64,000 bases of DNA from Tetrahymena thermophila SB210 (GCF_000189635.1 NW_002476370.1:496001-560000), one strand, 5' to 3'. Shown: positions 23,668 through 37,075, numbered from the stretch's first letter. Notes: generated from the sequence alone by a model not told the origin. Numbers and translations are program-made.

Positions 23668-25128
23668 ACTTTATTCATTTTAAAAAAGTAGATTAATTTA
23701 AATCAATAGAATAATTTTTAAAGTAAAACTAGATATCAATTAAAGTAATTAATTAATATATGATATTCCGTATAAAAAAATAAGTCAATTTCTAATCAAA
23801 ATTTAGAATTTCAATTATCAAGCATTAAATATTTCTTTAATGTAAATCTACATGAGTTTTTGTAAACATGTTTAAATATCTTATTAAAATTATAACCAAA
23901 GCTTAAAATTTTAGTAAAAAGATTTAGGTTTTTTATTTATTAAAAAAGTATCTATTATTTGTACTTAATTGTAATAATCACCAATAAAGTTAAGAAAATT
24001 AAAATAATAATGTTATTAAATATAATGAAAATGAATTTTATTGATTCTAAAAGTATTCACTTATTTAAGTAAATAGTTATTAAAGTAAAACTTAGTAAAT
24101 AAAAGTATTTAATTTGGAATATTATTTTAAAAATAAATTATCTAAATTCTAATAAAAATTTAGAATATTGAAGATCAAAAATTGAAATAATTATTTAATG
24201 TAAATAAATTTTATAAGCAAGTATTAATTTATGAATAAAATTTTTATCAAAATGTAAATTTTCAGTAGAAAAACAATTAAAGTGATAAGCAAAGATAGAG
24301 TATCTACTCTATATTTATAAATTATTTATTATAGAGAAATATTTTGAGAGTCATCTAGAAAAATAAAACTAAAATAGGGTAAACTAATTTAACTTTATAA
24401 AATTTAGCTATTTATTTTAAAAACATTCACTAATTTAAGTAAATAAAATGATTAAATTAAAACAAAAAATAATTTAATTTATTTATTTCGAATATTTAAA
24501 AAAAAATAAATTAGCAATTTCTTATAAAAAATCTTAAATTTTGTTTATCAATTATAGTATTAAATATTTAATGTAAATTAATACAAATTTAAGTAAAAAA
24601 TTTTTAGCTTATTAATAAAATTATTAGCAAAATGTAAAAATAAATATCAAATTATTTATTAAGATTAAAAATTATTTTTAAATTATTAATAAAAGAAATA
24701 ATTTAATAATATTTAAGAAAATAATACAAAATAGAATATTCTTTACATTTAACTATCTATCTATAAATAGTCTTTTATATATATATGTATTAAAAATTTT
24801 GATTTTTACTTTGAGGGGATAGAATTTTTATTTTTATAATTTGATTATTTTCTTTAACTCAATAATCTATACAAATAAATAATCTTATTAAGATTAAAGA
24901 TTTTATATTTATGTATTAAGTAGATAGTTTTTTTGTCAATTTTTAATATATCAATTAATTTAATAAGTATTTTTTTAATTTATAAATTGGTAAGATTTTC
25001 TAAAACAAAATTTAAGAATTAAGTGTAAATATAAGAATATATATTTTTTATTATTTTTTAATTTTATGTTTAAGATAAATTTAATAAATTAGTTTTATTT
25101 CAATTTATCAAATTTAATATTTCTTATT
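23668..25128. other. intergenic with degenerate 366-bp tandem repeats
   Basis: No gene was seen. Most of this spacer (about 23690-24780) is made of three diverged copies of one unit, annotated separately. Confidence 0.6.
23690..24780. repeat. three degenerate tandem units of about 366 bp
   Basis: Matching landmarks recur at regular spacing. A block containing tttaagtaaata occurs near 24063 and 24434, with a weaker form near 23695. A block containing tttagaat or taaattt followed by atcaa and then tttaatgtaaat occurs near 23802, 24168 and 24533. The period is about 365-371 bp. The copies are heavily diverged, with no open frame conserved between them. Confidence 0.6.
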
Positions 25129-27416
25129 TCATTATTATTAGTTTGCTGTAATTTTAACAGTAATTATTTCATTGCTTTTGGAGTTTGAATTAGGGGAAAC
25201 AACTACTTTTCCTTCTTAAGATGTATATTTAGCATTTCCAGATATTTCAATCTTAAATCCATTGGGGTAGTAGTGTTGAGAATTATAATTAATTTCAGTT
25301 TATCCACATTCTATGCACAATGAGTATTATAAAGTATAATCGCCAGATGTTGTGTTGAAATAGGAGAGGATAGTTTGACCTTTTATTTTTTAAAATAAAT
25401 TTAAAATTAAATTTTAAATTAGTTAGTTTTACCTGCAATTGCTGTGGCATATGTTCTAGCTACATTGTGAACTGCTTCATAAACTACAGTTCCATTGTTG
25501 TAATAGAATCCTCCATTAGAATCAGGAGAAGATGTGTCGCAGGTATTCCAGAATGGCTTATATGTCCAACCAAGCCAGCTTTAGTGATACTTATCGCACA
25601 TATCCATGGTTTTGGGGATATCTGATAAGGGTCCATCTGTAACATAAAATTCAGTGAGGAAACCACCAACATTAAGTTTTTATATATCTTTCACTCTTTA
25701 TTTGAAGAAAGGTTCCATTCCAAAATCAGGAGGAGAGTAGTAGTGATAGGCAAGAACGGATTTTTCAGAGTACTTTTCACCACCAGGGGGTTGAATAAAG
25801 CCAACAGAGAAAGGATTAATCCAAGGGACAGGCTCGAAGAAGATAATATGGTCTTCATCATATTTACGAATTTCTGATGCAACTCTTTCATAAACACCTT
25901 ACAAGAATTTCTTATCTGCAACACCTGGAACAAGTAAAAGAGGGTTCTTGAAAACGTTACCTGCAAAAGGTTCATTGATTAATTCATAACCTATAATTAT
26001 TAAAATTAAAATAATTAAAAGCGAGTAAGAAAAGTAAGAAAAGAAAACTCAATATGTAGTTAAGCCAAATGTAATCTGATTAAAAAATGCTTATTAATAT
26101 TGTAAGAAATATCTGATTTAATAAAATTGTGGATTTAGAGATAGGGTAATATTGAATGGAAATAAAATTAACAATTAATGCTAAAATTGATGTATTTAAT
26201 TAGCCCCTATTTGAAAATACTTACTAAGCTTAGTAATTAGGATACTCCTTATGAATAATTAAATTTTTAATGTTTAAATTTTTTGCTTTTTTTTTTATTA
26301 ATTAGAAAGTATAATCTCCTTTATATTTCATCAGAATTTCAAGAGTAAAAGAATTTCAATCTGATTTTGATATAATTGTAAATAATTGAAACAAGCGATT
26401 AAAGGATCAAAAGTTTTCTTAATATTATTATTATTATACTTTGTTTATTTGTTTGCTTAATCTTTAATCCTTGAAATTAATTTCTTCTTTAAGTTCTAAT
26501 CCTTCACAATTAATTTACATTTTTCTTAATTCTAATTTTTCTATTTAAAAGGTTTCTATCTTTGAAGTGAAAACTTTAGCTTACTTACATAATTTAAATT
26601 GTAAGAAGTGTAAGAAATGTTAGAAATTTTAAACAATCTCTTTTAAAACTTTTCGTTATCTTTTAAAACTTCTCATTTATATTTTTTTGATATCTTAAAA
26701 ATGTTAATTTTAAATAAAAAACTGTGTTTCTTATTTTATGCTTAATTACCTAAAACGTAAGGATTTCCTTTGAAGGTTTAAGCAATTTTACCCCAGAATT
26801 GTGCCATTAAGTCAAGTCTACCTTCGTAGTTTGTGTAAAGCTTTTCGAAACCCTCTGCAACATCCCAAGAGAAGTAATAAGTACCCCAACCAGTGATGAA
26901 GCTGCAATCTATAGGTAAACCTGTTTCATTATCAAATTCGATTTTCTTTGGAATAGGTAAGGGGAAATACTTGTATTCCTCTTCAGGGATTAACCACATA
27001 GGAATTCCATCACCACAAAACTTTTGGCTAAATAAATCTTAGTGCATATCAAGCAATGTGTAAATTCCATATTTACCAGCAGTATCAACAATCCATTTCA
27101 ACTAAGTCAAATAAGTTTCATTGTAGTTACCTTTAGTAGGTTCGACACCAGGCCACATAGTACCTAATCTTATGGCATTTAATCCCCACTCCTTCATGTT
27201 CTTAAAGTCCTACTCAGAAACAGACATGCAAGGTTCGAATGCATCGATATAAGGAATATAAGGCTTGACCTTAACCACAGTGTTCACACCATGGAAAATG
27301 CGCTCTCTTCCTTACTCATCAACAATTTAATGAGTTGTGGTGTTAACTTTAAATACTCCAGCTGCAGCTACAAAAGAAACAACCAAAAGAGCTGAAAGAA
27401 TAGTCAACTTTCTCAT
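25129..27416 (-). CDS. secreted GH5 glycosidase, endoglycoceramidase-like, copy A
   Basis: The protein has 491 residues in three exons: 27416-26750, 25990-25433 and 25379-25129. The signal peptide LTILSALLVVSFVAAA shows it is secreted or lysosomal. The glycoside hydrolase family 5 barrel has the motifs RIFHGVN, NAIRLGTMWPGVEP, LDMHQD, the acid/base Glu in YELINEPF (about residue 229) and the nucleophile Glu in GGFLTEFY (about 338), plus HYYSPP. These match endoglycoceramidase/beta-glucocerebrosidase-type GH5 enzymes that cleave glycans from lipids or sterols. The C-terminal ~85 residues form a small beta domain (SGDYTLQYSLCIECGQTEI). Intron 1 is 759 nt, the longest among the three tandem copies; intron 2 is 53 nt. 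The catalytic residues are intact. The substrate within the family is uncertain. Confidence 0.92.
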
Positions 27417-28310
27417 GAACTGTTTTACTTTATTTTAAGTAATTCTTAATTATTTGTTATTTATTTGAATTATTATTTTATTAAATTAAAGATTTGTCGT
27501 TTATAAATAATGTTATCTTAGCTTCCTAATTTTAAAATTCAATGAACAATAAATAGATCTTTTTTATCTAAACCAATCTAGACAAATGACGCTACTAGAT
27601 ATATCCATATCTCTAATTACAATAAAATTTTTAAAAAAATAACACCAATAAAAAAGTGTAAAATTTATGTGTCTGTTAAAAACTAAGCAATATGGTTTGA
27701 TAACCCTTTTAAATACTCCAAATGGTTAAAATATGTTTGTGGAAATGAAATATCCATGAATTATTTGAAAAGCAAGTATGATAAATTATTTAATAAGTAA
27801 TATCTTTGAAAGGGCTCTACATTATTCTTTTATTAAAAGACTTTTTATAAATTTGTGATTAACTTTTTCAAGTCTAACGAATTTTGATGTAATTACACAT
27901 TTTCTTATTAAAGTTACAGGATATGAATTATTTTTAATTGAAAATTAGTAGCTTACATATAATACACTAGATTAGCATAATCCAAATTCAAAGTCTAAAA
28001 TTTGCTTAGAATATTTCTTAAAGCTATCAAAGTCATTTAATTATTTTTACATTAAAATTATCATTTTTTTTCTTCAATAAATAAAATGTTTTGTAAAAAG
28101 GAAATTAATTTATTTTATTTTAAACAATTATTTTAAAATAGATAAAATTAAAAATTTAATAAATAAATAAATGAATATTTTTATTTGTGATAAAATGATA
28201 TTTAATTAAAAAAGATATTTTTTTTTATAAAACTTAATAGTTTTTTGATATTATTATTATTGCATATATATAAGGAATATAACAATATTTTTTAAAATAT
28301 ATTTTTATTA
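27417..28310. other. intergenic between GH5 copies A and B
   Basis: This is A+T-rich and holds the promoter of copy A and the 3' end region of copy B. No gene was seen. Confidence 0.6.
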
Positions 28311-30258
28311 TCAAATTTAAAGAGCACTTTGTGAACTGTTTTATTGGTTAGCTACCATTTTTACTGTTATTAATTCATTATTTTTAGAGTTAGAATTAGG
28401 AGTAACAATGAGTTGCCCTTCTTTAGAAACGTACTTAGCATTTCCTGAAATTGAAACTGTAAAACCATTTGGATAATAGTGTTCAGAGTTGAAGTTAATT
28501 TCTGTTTAACCGCATTCTACGCACAAATTGTATTTTAAAGTGTAATCACCTGATGTAGAGTTGAAATAAGAACTTATTGTTTTACCTTTTATAAATTTAC
28601 AAATTATTTACATATTTTTGATTATATTTAAAATTTACCAGCTATTGCAGTAGCATATGTTCTGGCAACGTTATGTACATACTCGTACACAGCTGTACCA
28701 TTATTGTAAAAGAAACCACCATTTTAGTCAGAAGGAGAACCACCACAAAAGCCGTAGAAACCTTTATAAAGCCATCCTAACCAACTTTAGTTGTGTTTAT
28801 CACACATATCCATAGTTTTTAAAACATCTGATTAAGGACCATAATTTGCATAGAATTCAGAAAGGAAACCTCCAACGTTCAGTCTTTAGATATCTTTTAT
28901 TCTTTAATTAAAGAAGAGATCCATAGCAAAATCGGGAGGATTGTAGTAGTGATATGCAAGAACTGATTTTTCAGAGTACTTTTCTCCACCAGGAGATTGA
29001 GTGAAGCCTACAGATATCATATTATCCCAAGTGACAGGTTCAAAGAAAATCAAATGATCTTCATCGTATTTACGAATTTCTTAAGCTACTCTCTCATAAG
29101 CTGCTTAAAGACGATTTTTATCAGCATATCCAGGAACTAGTAATAGAGGATTCTTAAAAATATTACCTGCAAAAGGTTCATTAATTATTTCATAACCTAT
29201 TTATTCATCATAAAAAGTATTAAATGATTATATTTTTAAGCAGATTTAATTTTTATTTAATATTAAAATTTCAACTAGCTTAACAACTTAAATGTTTAGA
29301 ATATTCTTTTTATTGTTTTTGATAGAATTCTAACTTAAATATTTTTTTATTTCTTAAGAGTATCGAAATAAATTTTTAAATAGTTATGAGCATAATTTGA
29401 AGATAATTGAGTTAAATTAAAAGTCGTCAATAAAATTAAATAAGAAAGAAAAATTGGTAAAAATAATTTTAAATTGAGCTTTGATAAATCTCTTTAAATT
29501 TTATTGAAGAAGGTAATTAATTAATTATAATAAATTAATCGTAGATTTTTTTTTCTTATTCACAATTTTAATTTATGGTTCAATAGAATACCTAAAACGT
29601 AGGGATTTCCTTTAAAGGTTTGAGCTATTTTTCCCCAAAATCTAGCGAACAAATCAAGTCTGCCTTCGTAATTTGTGTAGAGCTTTTCGAATCCTTCTGC
29701 GACGTCCCAGGAGAAGTAATAAGTACCCCAACCAGTAGCTATACTGCAGTCTATGGGTATGCCAGTTTCATTGTCGAATTCAATCTTTTTAGGAATTGGC
29801 AATGGGAAATAATTATACTCTTTTTCAGGAATAAGCCATAAAGGAATACCGTCCCCACAAAACTTTTCGCTGAAATTATCTTAGTGCATATCTAACAAAG
29901 AGTAAATTCCATATTTACCAGCAGTATCTACTATCCATTTTAATTGAGTCAAGTAAGTTTCATTGAAGTTACCTTTTGAAGGCTCAACACCTGGCCACAT
30001 AGTTCCAAGTCTTATAGCATTTAAACCCCACTCCTTCATGAATTTAAAATCTTCTTCAGAAAGTGACATACATGGTTCAAAAGCTTCTATGTATGGAATG
30101 TATGGTTTGACTTTACCTACAGCATTAAGACCGTGGAAAATACGTTCTCTTCCTTGCTCATCTACTATTTGATTAGTAGTAGTGTTAACTCTAAAGACTC
30201 CAGCAGCAGATACGATTGAAAGTACCAAAAGCGAAGATAAAATAGTGATATTCTTCAT
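28311..30258 (-). CDS. secreted GH5 glycosidase, endoglycoceramidase-like, copy B
   Basis: The protein has 499 residues in exons 30258-29592, 29196-28639 and 28585-28311; the first two exons are exactly as long as in copy A. The signal peptide is ITILSSLLVLSIVSAA. The GH5 landmarks are the same: RIFHGLNAVGK, NAIRLGTMWPGVEP, YGIYSLLDMHQD, YEIINEPF (acid/base Glu) and GGFLSEFY (nucleophile Glu). The C-terminal beta domain is kept, with about eight residues more at its end than copy A. Intron 1 is 395 nt. An in-frame ATG upstream at 30282 would add MQVFLSKI; the start at 30258 puts the signal peptide directly at the N-terminus and matches copy A, so it is preferred. It probably degrades ingested or membrane glycolipids. 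Confidence 0.92.
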
Positions 30259-31737
30259 TATTTTACTTAAAAATACTTGCAATATTATTAATCTTTTTTA
30301 CTAAATTATTAATTATACTTATATTCCTTTTTAAGTATTTATTCACCTCTAATTTGTTATCCTATTAATTCCTATTTAGATATTTCTTTTCTAAATCAAT
30401 AAACAAAGGTTAGTTTGTTTGTTAGTTAGTTAATTAATTAATTAATATTTTGCTCTTTTATAATCATCAAAATTGAATAAACAAATGGCTCGCAAGATTT
30501 TTAAGTAAATTTTATATTTAAAATGAGAAAAATAACCTCTACTTTTTAAGATTACATCAATTATCACACATGATGAAATAAACCAACTAAATTAAATTTT
30601 ATACGTCATATTTGCTTTTTGATTTTAATAATTATTATAGTTAGACAATTCAATCAATAAATAAGTAAATACAAAATATCTATTCTTTAAATAAAAACAC
30701 AAAATTTCTTTTACAATAAAATAGTAAAAAAAAATTGTTTTGTGGAAACCAGTTGATTTTATTATAACCTATATTTTTGAAATAATCCAACAAATTAAAG
30801 TATGCTACGAATTTAGCTTATTAGCCATTAAAAAATTAAATAAAATGTAATCTAAAATAATTCAAAAGATGAACTTTTTACAATATAAAGAATATTTTAA
30901 TTTGAAAATACTAAAATGTATTAAGAATCCAAAGTGATACAATTAACATTTATTTATCAGTGAAAAAATATTTTAATGAGCTCTTTAGCTTTAAAGTATC
31001 TTAAATTCTTTTTATTGAGTTTATAATCGTGTTTTCAGCTATAAATTTGTGTTCTTTATAAAATAAAAAAAATTCTTTAAGTTTTTAAATATTTCTAATA
31101 TAAAAATATTTTTTGAAAAATTTATAATTTTAAATCTGTAACATACATCTATAGTTTATATTTTTATTGTTTATTTAATATAAACTTTTAGACATTTTCA
31201 TTCTTATGTTTATTATTTATTCTAAATATAACTTTTATTTTTCACAAAAACAAACAACTATATTTATTTTCTACTTCATAAATATAAAATAATTTATGTT
31301 TTTATTAATTATTTCAAATAAAATATTACTCATTTTCATTCTCTTATTTATTTTTCCAAATAAAACTTTTATTTTTACAGAAAGAACTTCATTTTCTTTA
31401 ATCTGTTACATATTATATTCTTATCGTTTACCTAATCTTGAATTTATCTTATAATGTTATTGTTTTATTTATTGTTAATAGACAGTTTTTATTTTCACTT
31501 ATTTATTTTTCTTAGGTAGTTTTTTTTACCAGAAACAACTTTCTGCTACCTCAATATATAATTTATATTTATTTTTATTATTTACTTTATTTAAATTTTT
31601 ATTCATTTTCATTCTTTTGTTTATTTTTCATAGACATATATTAATTTTAGCTGAAATAACTTCTTTATTTATAATCTGTTACATTAATATATACTTATAT
31701 TATATCACTTAATTTATATATACTTAATTTCATAATT
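30259..31737. other. intergenic between GH5 copies B and C
   Basis: This is A+T-rich. Its right half (about 31190-31735) consists of degenerate ~136-bp repeats related to the 3' end of copy C. A short GTTA/ATTA tract lies near 30411-30450. Confidence 0.6.
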
Positions 31738-31800
31738 TCATTCTATTATTTATTTTTCAATGACAGTTGTTATTTTCACAGAAATAACTTCATTATTTTT
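31193..31800. repeat. degenerate ~136-bp tandem repeats derived from the 3' end of GH5 copy C
   Basis: A block of the form cattttcattct..ttattt, followed by gaca..tattttcac, starts near 31193, 31331, about 31465, 31602 and 31733. Spacing is about 133-138 bp. The last unit is the coding 3' end of GH5 copy C (the part encoding EVISVKITT and the stop region). The repeats therefore look like serial duplications of the gene's tail running into the spacer. Each copy is diverged and none keeps the reading frame. Confidence 0.65.
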
Positions 31801-33587
31801 AGAGTTAGAGTTAGGAATAACAAATACTTAATCGCTCGTTAAGATGTAAGAAGCATTTCCTGAGATCTAAATATTAAAGCCTTAAGGATAATAGTGCTCA
31901 GCATTATAGTTAATTTCTGTTTATCCACATTCTATACATAGTCTATATTCCAGCTAATATTCGCCAGAAGTATTGTTAAAGTATTGATTGATTGATTTTC
32001 CTTTTTTTAAATCAAAATATAAACAATAAATTTTATTAAATTTATAACTTTACCAGCTATTGCACTAGCATATGTTCTAACTATGGTGTGAACTATTTCG
32101 TATACAGCAGTACCATTATTATAATAGAAACCACCATTTGTACCATTATTATAAGTACAACGTCCTTCATCTCTATAAGGATCTGCGTAAGGTTTATAAA
32201 TCCAACCAAGCCAACCTTAGTTATATTTATCACACATGTCCATAACTTTTTAATTTTCAGCAAATGAACCACCTGAGACAAAAAATTCAGTTAAGAAACC
32301 TCCAACATTAAGTCTTTGAATATCTTTGTTTCTTTCATTAAAGAAGAGTCCCATGGCAAAATCAGGAGGATTATAGTAATGATAGGCAAGTACAGATCTA
32401 TCAGAATATTTATTACCGCCAGGTGGTTAGGTAAAGCCAACTTTAATCATGTTATCCCAAGTAACAGGCTCAAAAAAGATGATATGATCTTCATCATATT
32501 TTCTAATTTCTTAAGCAATTATTTCATAAGCATCCTAAAGACGAAGTCTATCAGCAAAGCCAGGGATTAACAATAGAGGATTTTTAAAGATATTTCCTGC
32601 AAATGGCTCATTAATGAGCTCATAACCTATAAAAAATATAGAAAATGAATGTTTAGAATTAAAATAAAATATTTAATGAGCTAAAAAGAAAATTGGGAGT
32701 TTTATTAAGTATTTAATTAAATCTTGTAAAATTAATAAAAAATTTTAAAAAATTATAGCCAAGTAAATTTTTGTAAAAATGTAATTAAAAACCACTAAAT
32801 TACAGAAAATTTAAGCAATTTCTTTTAAAATCCTTAAATTTAAAAATCAGCTTCATCTAAATGATTTTTATTTTACTCCCATTAAAAAATTAAGTTCCAA
32901 ATAATTAATTATATTACCCAAAACAAATGGATTTCCTTTGAAAGTTTGAGCAATCTTACCCCAGAATTAGGCCATAAGATTGAGTCTACCCTCGTAATTT
33001 GTATAAAGCTTTTCAAAGCCTTCAGCAACGTCATAAGAAAAATAATATGTTCCCCAACCAGTAGTGATATTACAGTCCATAGGAAGCCCTGATTAATTGT
33101 TGAATTCTATTTTCTTAGGAATTGGAAGGGGGAAGTATTTATATTCAGCTTCAGGAATTAACCACAAAGGAATCCCATCTCCACAAAATTTTTCACTAAA
33201 AAGGTCTTAGTGCATATCTAGTAAAGTGTAAATACCATACTTACCAGCAGTGTCAACAATGTACTTTAGCTAATTTAAGTATGTTTCATTATAAAAACCT
33301 TTCTAAGGCTCTACTCCTGGCCACATAGTTCCTAGTCTGATTGCATTTAAACCCCATTCTTTCATATTTTTGAAGTCTTACTCAGATAAAGATGAGCAGG
33401 GATCAAAGACATCAGTATTAGGGATGTATGGAAATGATTTCTATACAGCATTAACACCATGGAAAATACGTTCTCTTCCATTTTAATCTATAATTTGATG
33501 CGTTTCAGTGTTCACTTTTAATATTCCAGATACTGAAACAAGTGCACACATTAAAAGAATGTGTAAAACAAAAATATTGTTAATCAT
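31738..33587 (-). CDS. secreted GH5 glycosidase, endoglycoceramidase-like, copy C
   Basis: The protein has 501 residues in exons 33587-32918, 32626-32054 and 32000-31738. Exon 1 has one codon more and exon 2 five codons more than copies A and B. The signal peptide is IFVLHILLMCALVSVSG. GH5 motifs are retained: RIFHGVNAV, NAIRLGTMWPGVEP, YELINEPF (acid/base Glu) and GGFLTEFFV (nucleophile Glu). Differences include SCSSLSEQ for CMSLSEE and a Gly/Thr-rich insert near YNNGTNGGFYYNN. Intron 1 is 291 nt and intron 2 is 53 nt. It is the most diverged of the trio and may have a changed substrate range. The tail sequence has been repeatedly copied into the downstream spacer. Confidence 0.92.
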
Positions 33588-34314
33588 TATTTTTTAGAAT
33601 TTTTTTTTAATGATTAATAAATTTTATATAAATTATTTATTATCAAAGCACCTTAAAATTACAACAATAAATAAATAAATACCTTTTACCTCCAAAGTAT
33701 ATCTTTGTTTTTTTATATATTTAGTGTTTTTTAAAAATTTTGTGAAAAATCGAAAGTAAATTGTTGTTTTACTTATAAATAAAAAGAATAAATGACATAA
33801 AATTTCTTTAGCTTATTTCAATCTTCATTTTTGGATAATAACTCATTTTTTTAATACCATTTTTGATAATGAATAAAATAACTTGATTTATTCCTCTATG
33901 AGTAAGTAAAAAAACTAATTAAATATTTGAAATTAAAATTGTTTAAATTATTAACTAAAATTGTGTTTTCTGCTTCAACAGGAAACTAACTGGATATTTG
34001 TTTATTGTTTTCTTTTTTGAAACATAAAAATCTTCATTTAAATTAATTTAATTTTTAAATATTTTATATAGAATATTTATTAATATGCTGAAATTGATTA
34101 AAAAACAATAGTAATTTATCAATTAAAAAAAATATAGAAGTAAAGATTTTAAATTCATAATTAACATTATCATTTGATAAAATAGATTGATTTTTCAAAA
34201 TCTATTAATTCTGATGAGTAAGATTTTATCTTTCCATATATAAACAAAATTATTTGGTGTTTAATTAAAAAAATTAATAATATTAATATCAAAAAAGAGT
34301 ATAAATAATTACAA
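33588..34314. other. intergenic between divergent genes
   Basis: This is A+T-rich and holds the promoter of GH5 copy C and of the next plus-strand gene. No gene was seen. Confidence 0.6.
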
Positions 34315-35754
34315 ATGATTGATGCAAGTATATTAAATGCTAATTTTTTTATTGTAGAAGTAATAAGCATAATCTTAGCAGTAATGTTGCTTTTTGATGC
34401 TACTATTCCACTTTAATATGGACTTAAATTGCTTATTGTTTCTTTATGGGATAAAGTTTTTTTAACTTTTAAATTAGGTTTCAAAGCAACATGGAAGATG
34501 GAATTAATTTATTCTTTGAAAGCATTAAAATGCAGGAAGACATATAAAAATGATTTATATTTAGGATACCTTTTTGAATACTATAAAATACTAGGCATTT
34601 ATTACCCCAGATTTATTAATCTTATTGAGATTTTGTTGAGTGGTTACTTAGAAAACAATATATTTTAAAAATACTTAATTAAGATTTTGATATTGCTGCA
34701 ATTAGTAATGGTAATAAAAGTAATGAGTTAATGTGGATAGCAATTAAAATACCTTGACATAAACTTTTTCATTAAGATATATAAGATTATAACAAATTTA
34801 ATAATAATATCAGAATTCATATACTTTGGTACAATTTGGATTCAGTTTATCATCTATTTTTTAATCTCTTCTTTTTTCAAAATAATTGCTGTTATTCTAG
34901 TTAAAAGTGAGATTAATGAATCATTACCTTATTTATTTTGTTGGTCTTTATTTGAAACTCCTACTTTCAATTTTAAACATTATGAAGTCTCTAAAATATG
35001 CCAATCTATGAACATTACAAAAATAATTTCTATTTATTTAGCTGTTTCACTTATTATTCAGAGTTTAATTTTTCTTTACCTTTCATTTATTTTTGAAAAA
35101 AACTTTGTCTGCATCTTAATCTCATTATTTAACTTGCCTTTGACTGTAATTAGCATATCTTTAGCTTATTAATTTAAAGGAGTGCTAAAAGTAAATAAAA
35201 CTTTTAAGTCTTAATAAGAAATTCTACCATTCTTGAAAAATTACCCTAATTAGTAAGCCCTGATAATTTAAAAAAAAAACAGTAAAGATTTAACCAAATA
35301 ATAAAATATATTTTCAGAATTAGAAGAGTAAGACGACTCTTCTTTAACTGAAAAAGAGTAATATGATTTATTATAATACTTATATAGCAAAAAAGATAAA
35401 GAATTAATATCAATTTAATAATATAATATTTTGATATAAGGTGAATAATTTATAGTTCATAGCATTATTTAAAGAAGCGTTTTAATGTAGCTCCTATGCG
35501 AAGTAGAAGAGATTCCTGTTGTTTTTTTACCACCTTAAAGCTACATGAATTTTGATATTTAAAAAATATAGCTTGAAAGATGCTTATTCCTCAAATTTAA
35601 TGATATCCCAAAACTAAATATAAGTGTTGAAAGAGATCAAATTTACTTAGCTGCTTTTTAATAATCAATTTAGATAAGAGCATTCATTCAAAACTTGACA
35701 GTTTACATAAATATTAATCCTGCTTAAGTTTTATATGATTTATATTCTGTTTGA
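34315..35754 (+). CDS. multi-pass membrane protein with hydrophilic C-terminal domain, unknown
   Basis: This is a 479-residue single-exon frame from ATG to TGA. About six hydrophobic segments occur in the first ~290 residues (FFIVEVISIILAVMLLFDA, ILILLQLVMVIKVM, IQFIIYFLISSFFKIIAVIL, IISIYLAVSLIIQSLIFLYL, LISLFNLPLTVISISLAY). The final ~180 residues are polar, with a Glu/Asp/Lys-rich stretch (SELEEQDDSSLTEKEQ), and probably cytosolic. No signature of a transporter, channel or receptor family was recognised. Many Gln residues are encoded by TAA/TAG, as in the rest of the window. The start is the first in-frame ATG. It does not resemble the membrane protein at 1176 beyond general hydrophobicity. 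Confidence 0.7.
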
Positions 35755-37075
35755 CACCTAAAATTTTCATTTAATTCATTTAAAAGTTTTTTATTAATTA
35801 AACATTTTAATTTATTAAATCTAAAAAAAGATAAATTTAATCGAATCAAACTTTTGATGTATTTTTTTTAAAATAACTTTTTTCCTTCAATAAATATAAT
35901 ATGAGAGAATTAAATTGATCTAACAATCTTGATAGAAAATATATTTTATAAAATGAAAAATCTTTAATATTAAAGATATAATTTATTTAAATTTTAAATT
36001 AAATCATCTCACATTATATATATAAAATCATAACAGGATATTTTACAGTGATTATTAACTAAAAAAATGATTAATAAAACTTAAAAATCTTCATATTCAA
36101 ATTTTTATAATTAAAATCTAATTCTTTTTATTAAAAAAAAATTGCAGTAAATATTTAAAAAATTATTTAATTATTAAGCTAATATTAATTAAAAATTCAA
36201 TAAAAACATGTAAAAAAATTTAAATTCAAATATTTAAAGAAGTGTTTAATATTCAATAATTAATTAAATATTGAAGTATTTATTATTTATTAAACAAAAT
36301 TTTAAATAATAAATATAAAAAAAAATATTTTCATTTCTGTATTTTAATTTTCTATTGAATTAATTAAATTATTATTAAAAATTAGCTTTGATAAATATTT
36401 TGATATTAGTTAGTATTTTACTTAATAAAATATATTTAATATTTATATGTGTATTATTATTTTTTAATTAGTTACTTCAAATAAAAAAATTTTTTAATTA
36501 TATGCTTTGAAAATTAATAAATTTCTATACTACTTTGTAAAAATATATATTTGCATTTAAATAAATTATGTTTTTAAGTATATAAATAATTTGAATATCA
36601 AAAATATTTGATATAAAAATGGAAGTAGCATGAATGAATTAATTTATTAAAATTTAAAGTAATGTAAATAAAGAAAAATATTGTAAAGACATTCATTATT
36701 TTTTAATAATAAATCATCTTTTTATTAAATATTTAGAATCTTAGACTTATTGATAACCACAGATATTGATTGCTTATAACACTTTTCTTCTATTCTTTTA
36801 AGGGTATTATTATCAATATGGAAATATATTATGTGAATAAAGCATGATAATAGTTGTCCATAAGAATATTATCTATCTATCAATCTAATTAATATTTAAA
36901 AAATTAGAAATTAAAAAGGCGTTAAAAAAAATTGTATTAAAACTAATATTCTTTAAATAAGAATTATTCTTTGTTACAATTGATTAAAAAAGGAGCATAA
37001 AAACTCTATTATCTGAAAAGAGAAAGAATAGAAATAAACACTTTAATATTATCTAGCTAATAAAAACGAGCGAGA
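35755..37075. other. intergenic, A+T-rich
   Basis: This 1.3-kb spacer lies between two plus-strand genes. No coding-like frame or clear repeat was recognised. Confidence 0.6.

Noticed and set aside
25991-26749. Possible mobile insertion inside the 759-nt intron 1 of GH5 copy A
   Set aside because: No terminal repeats, target-site duplication or coding remnant were seen; simple intron growth is enough.
29620-30172. Plus-strand frames opposite GH5 copy B
   Set aside because: They lie antisense to the conserved GH5 exons and encode no recognisable motif; the minus-strand signal is decisive.
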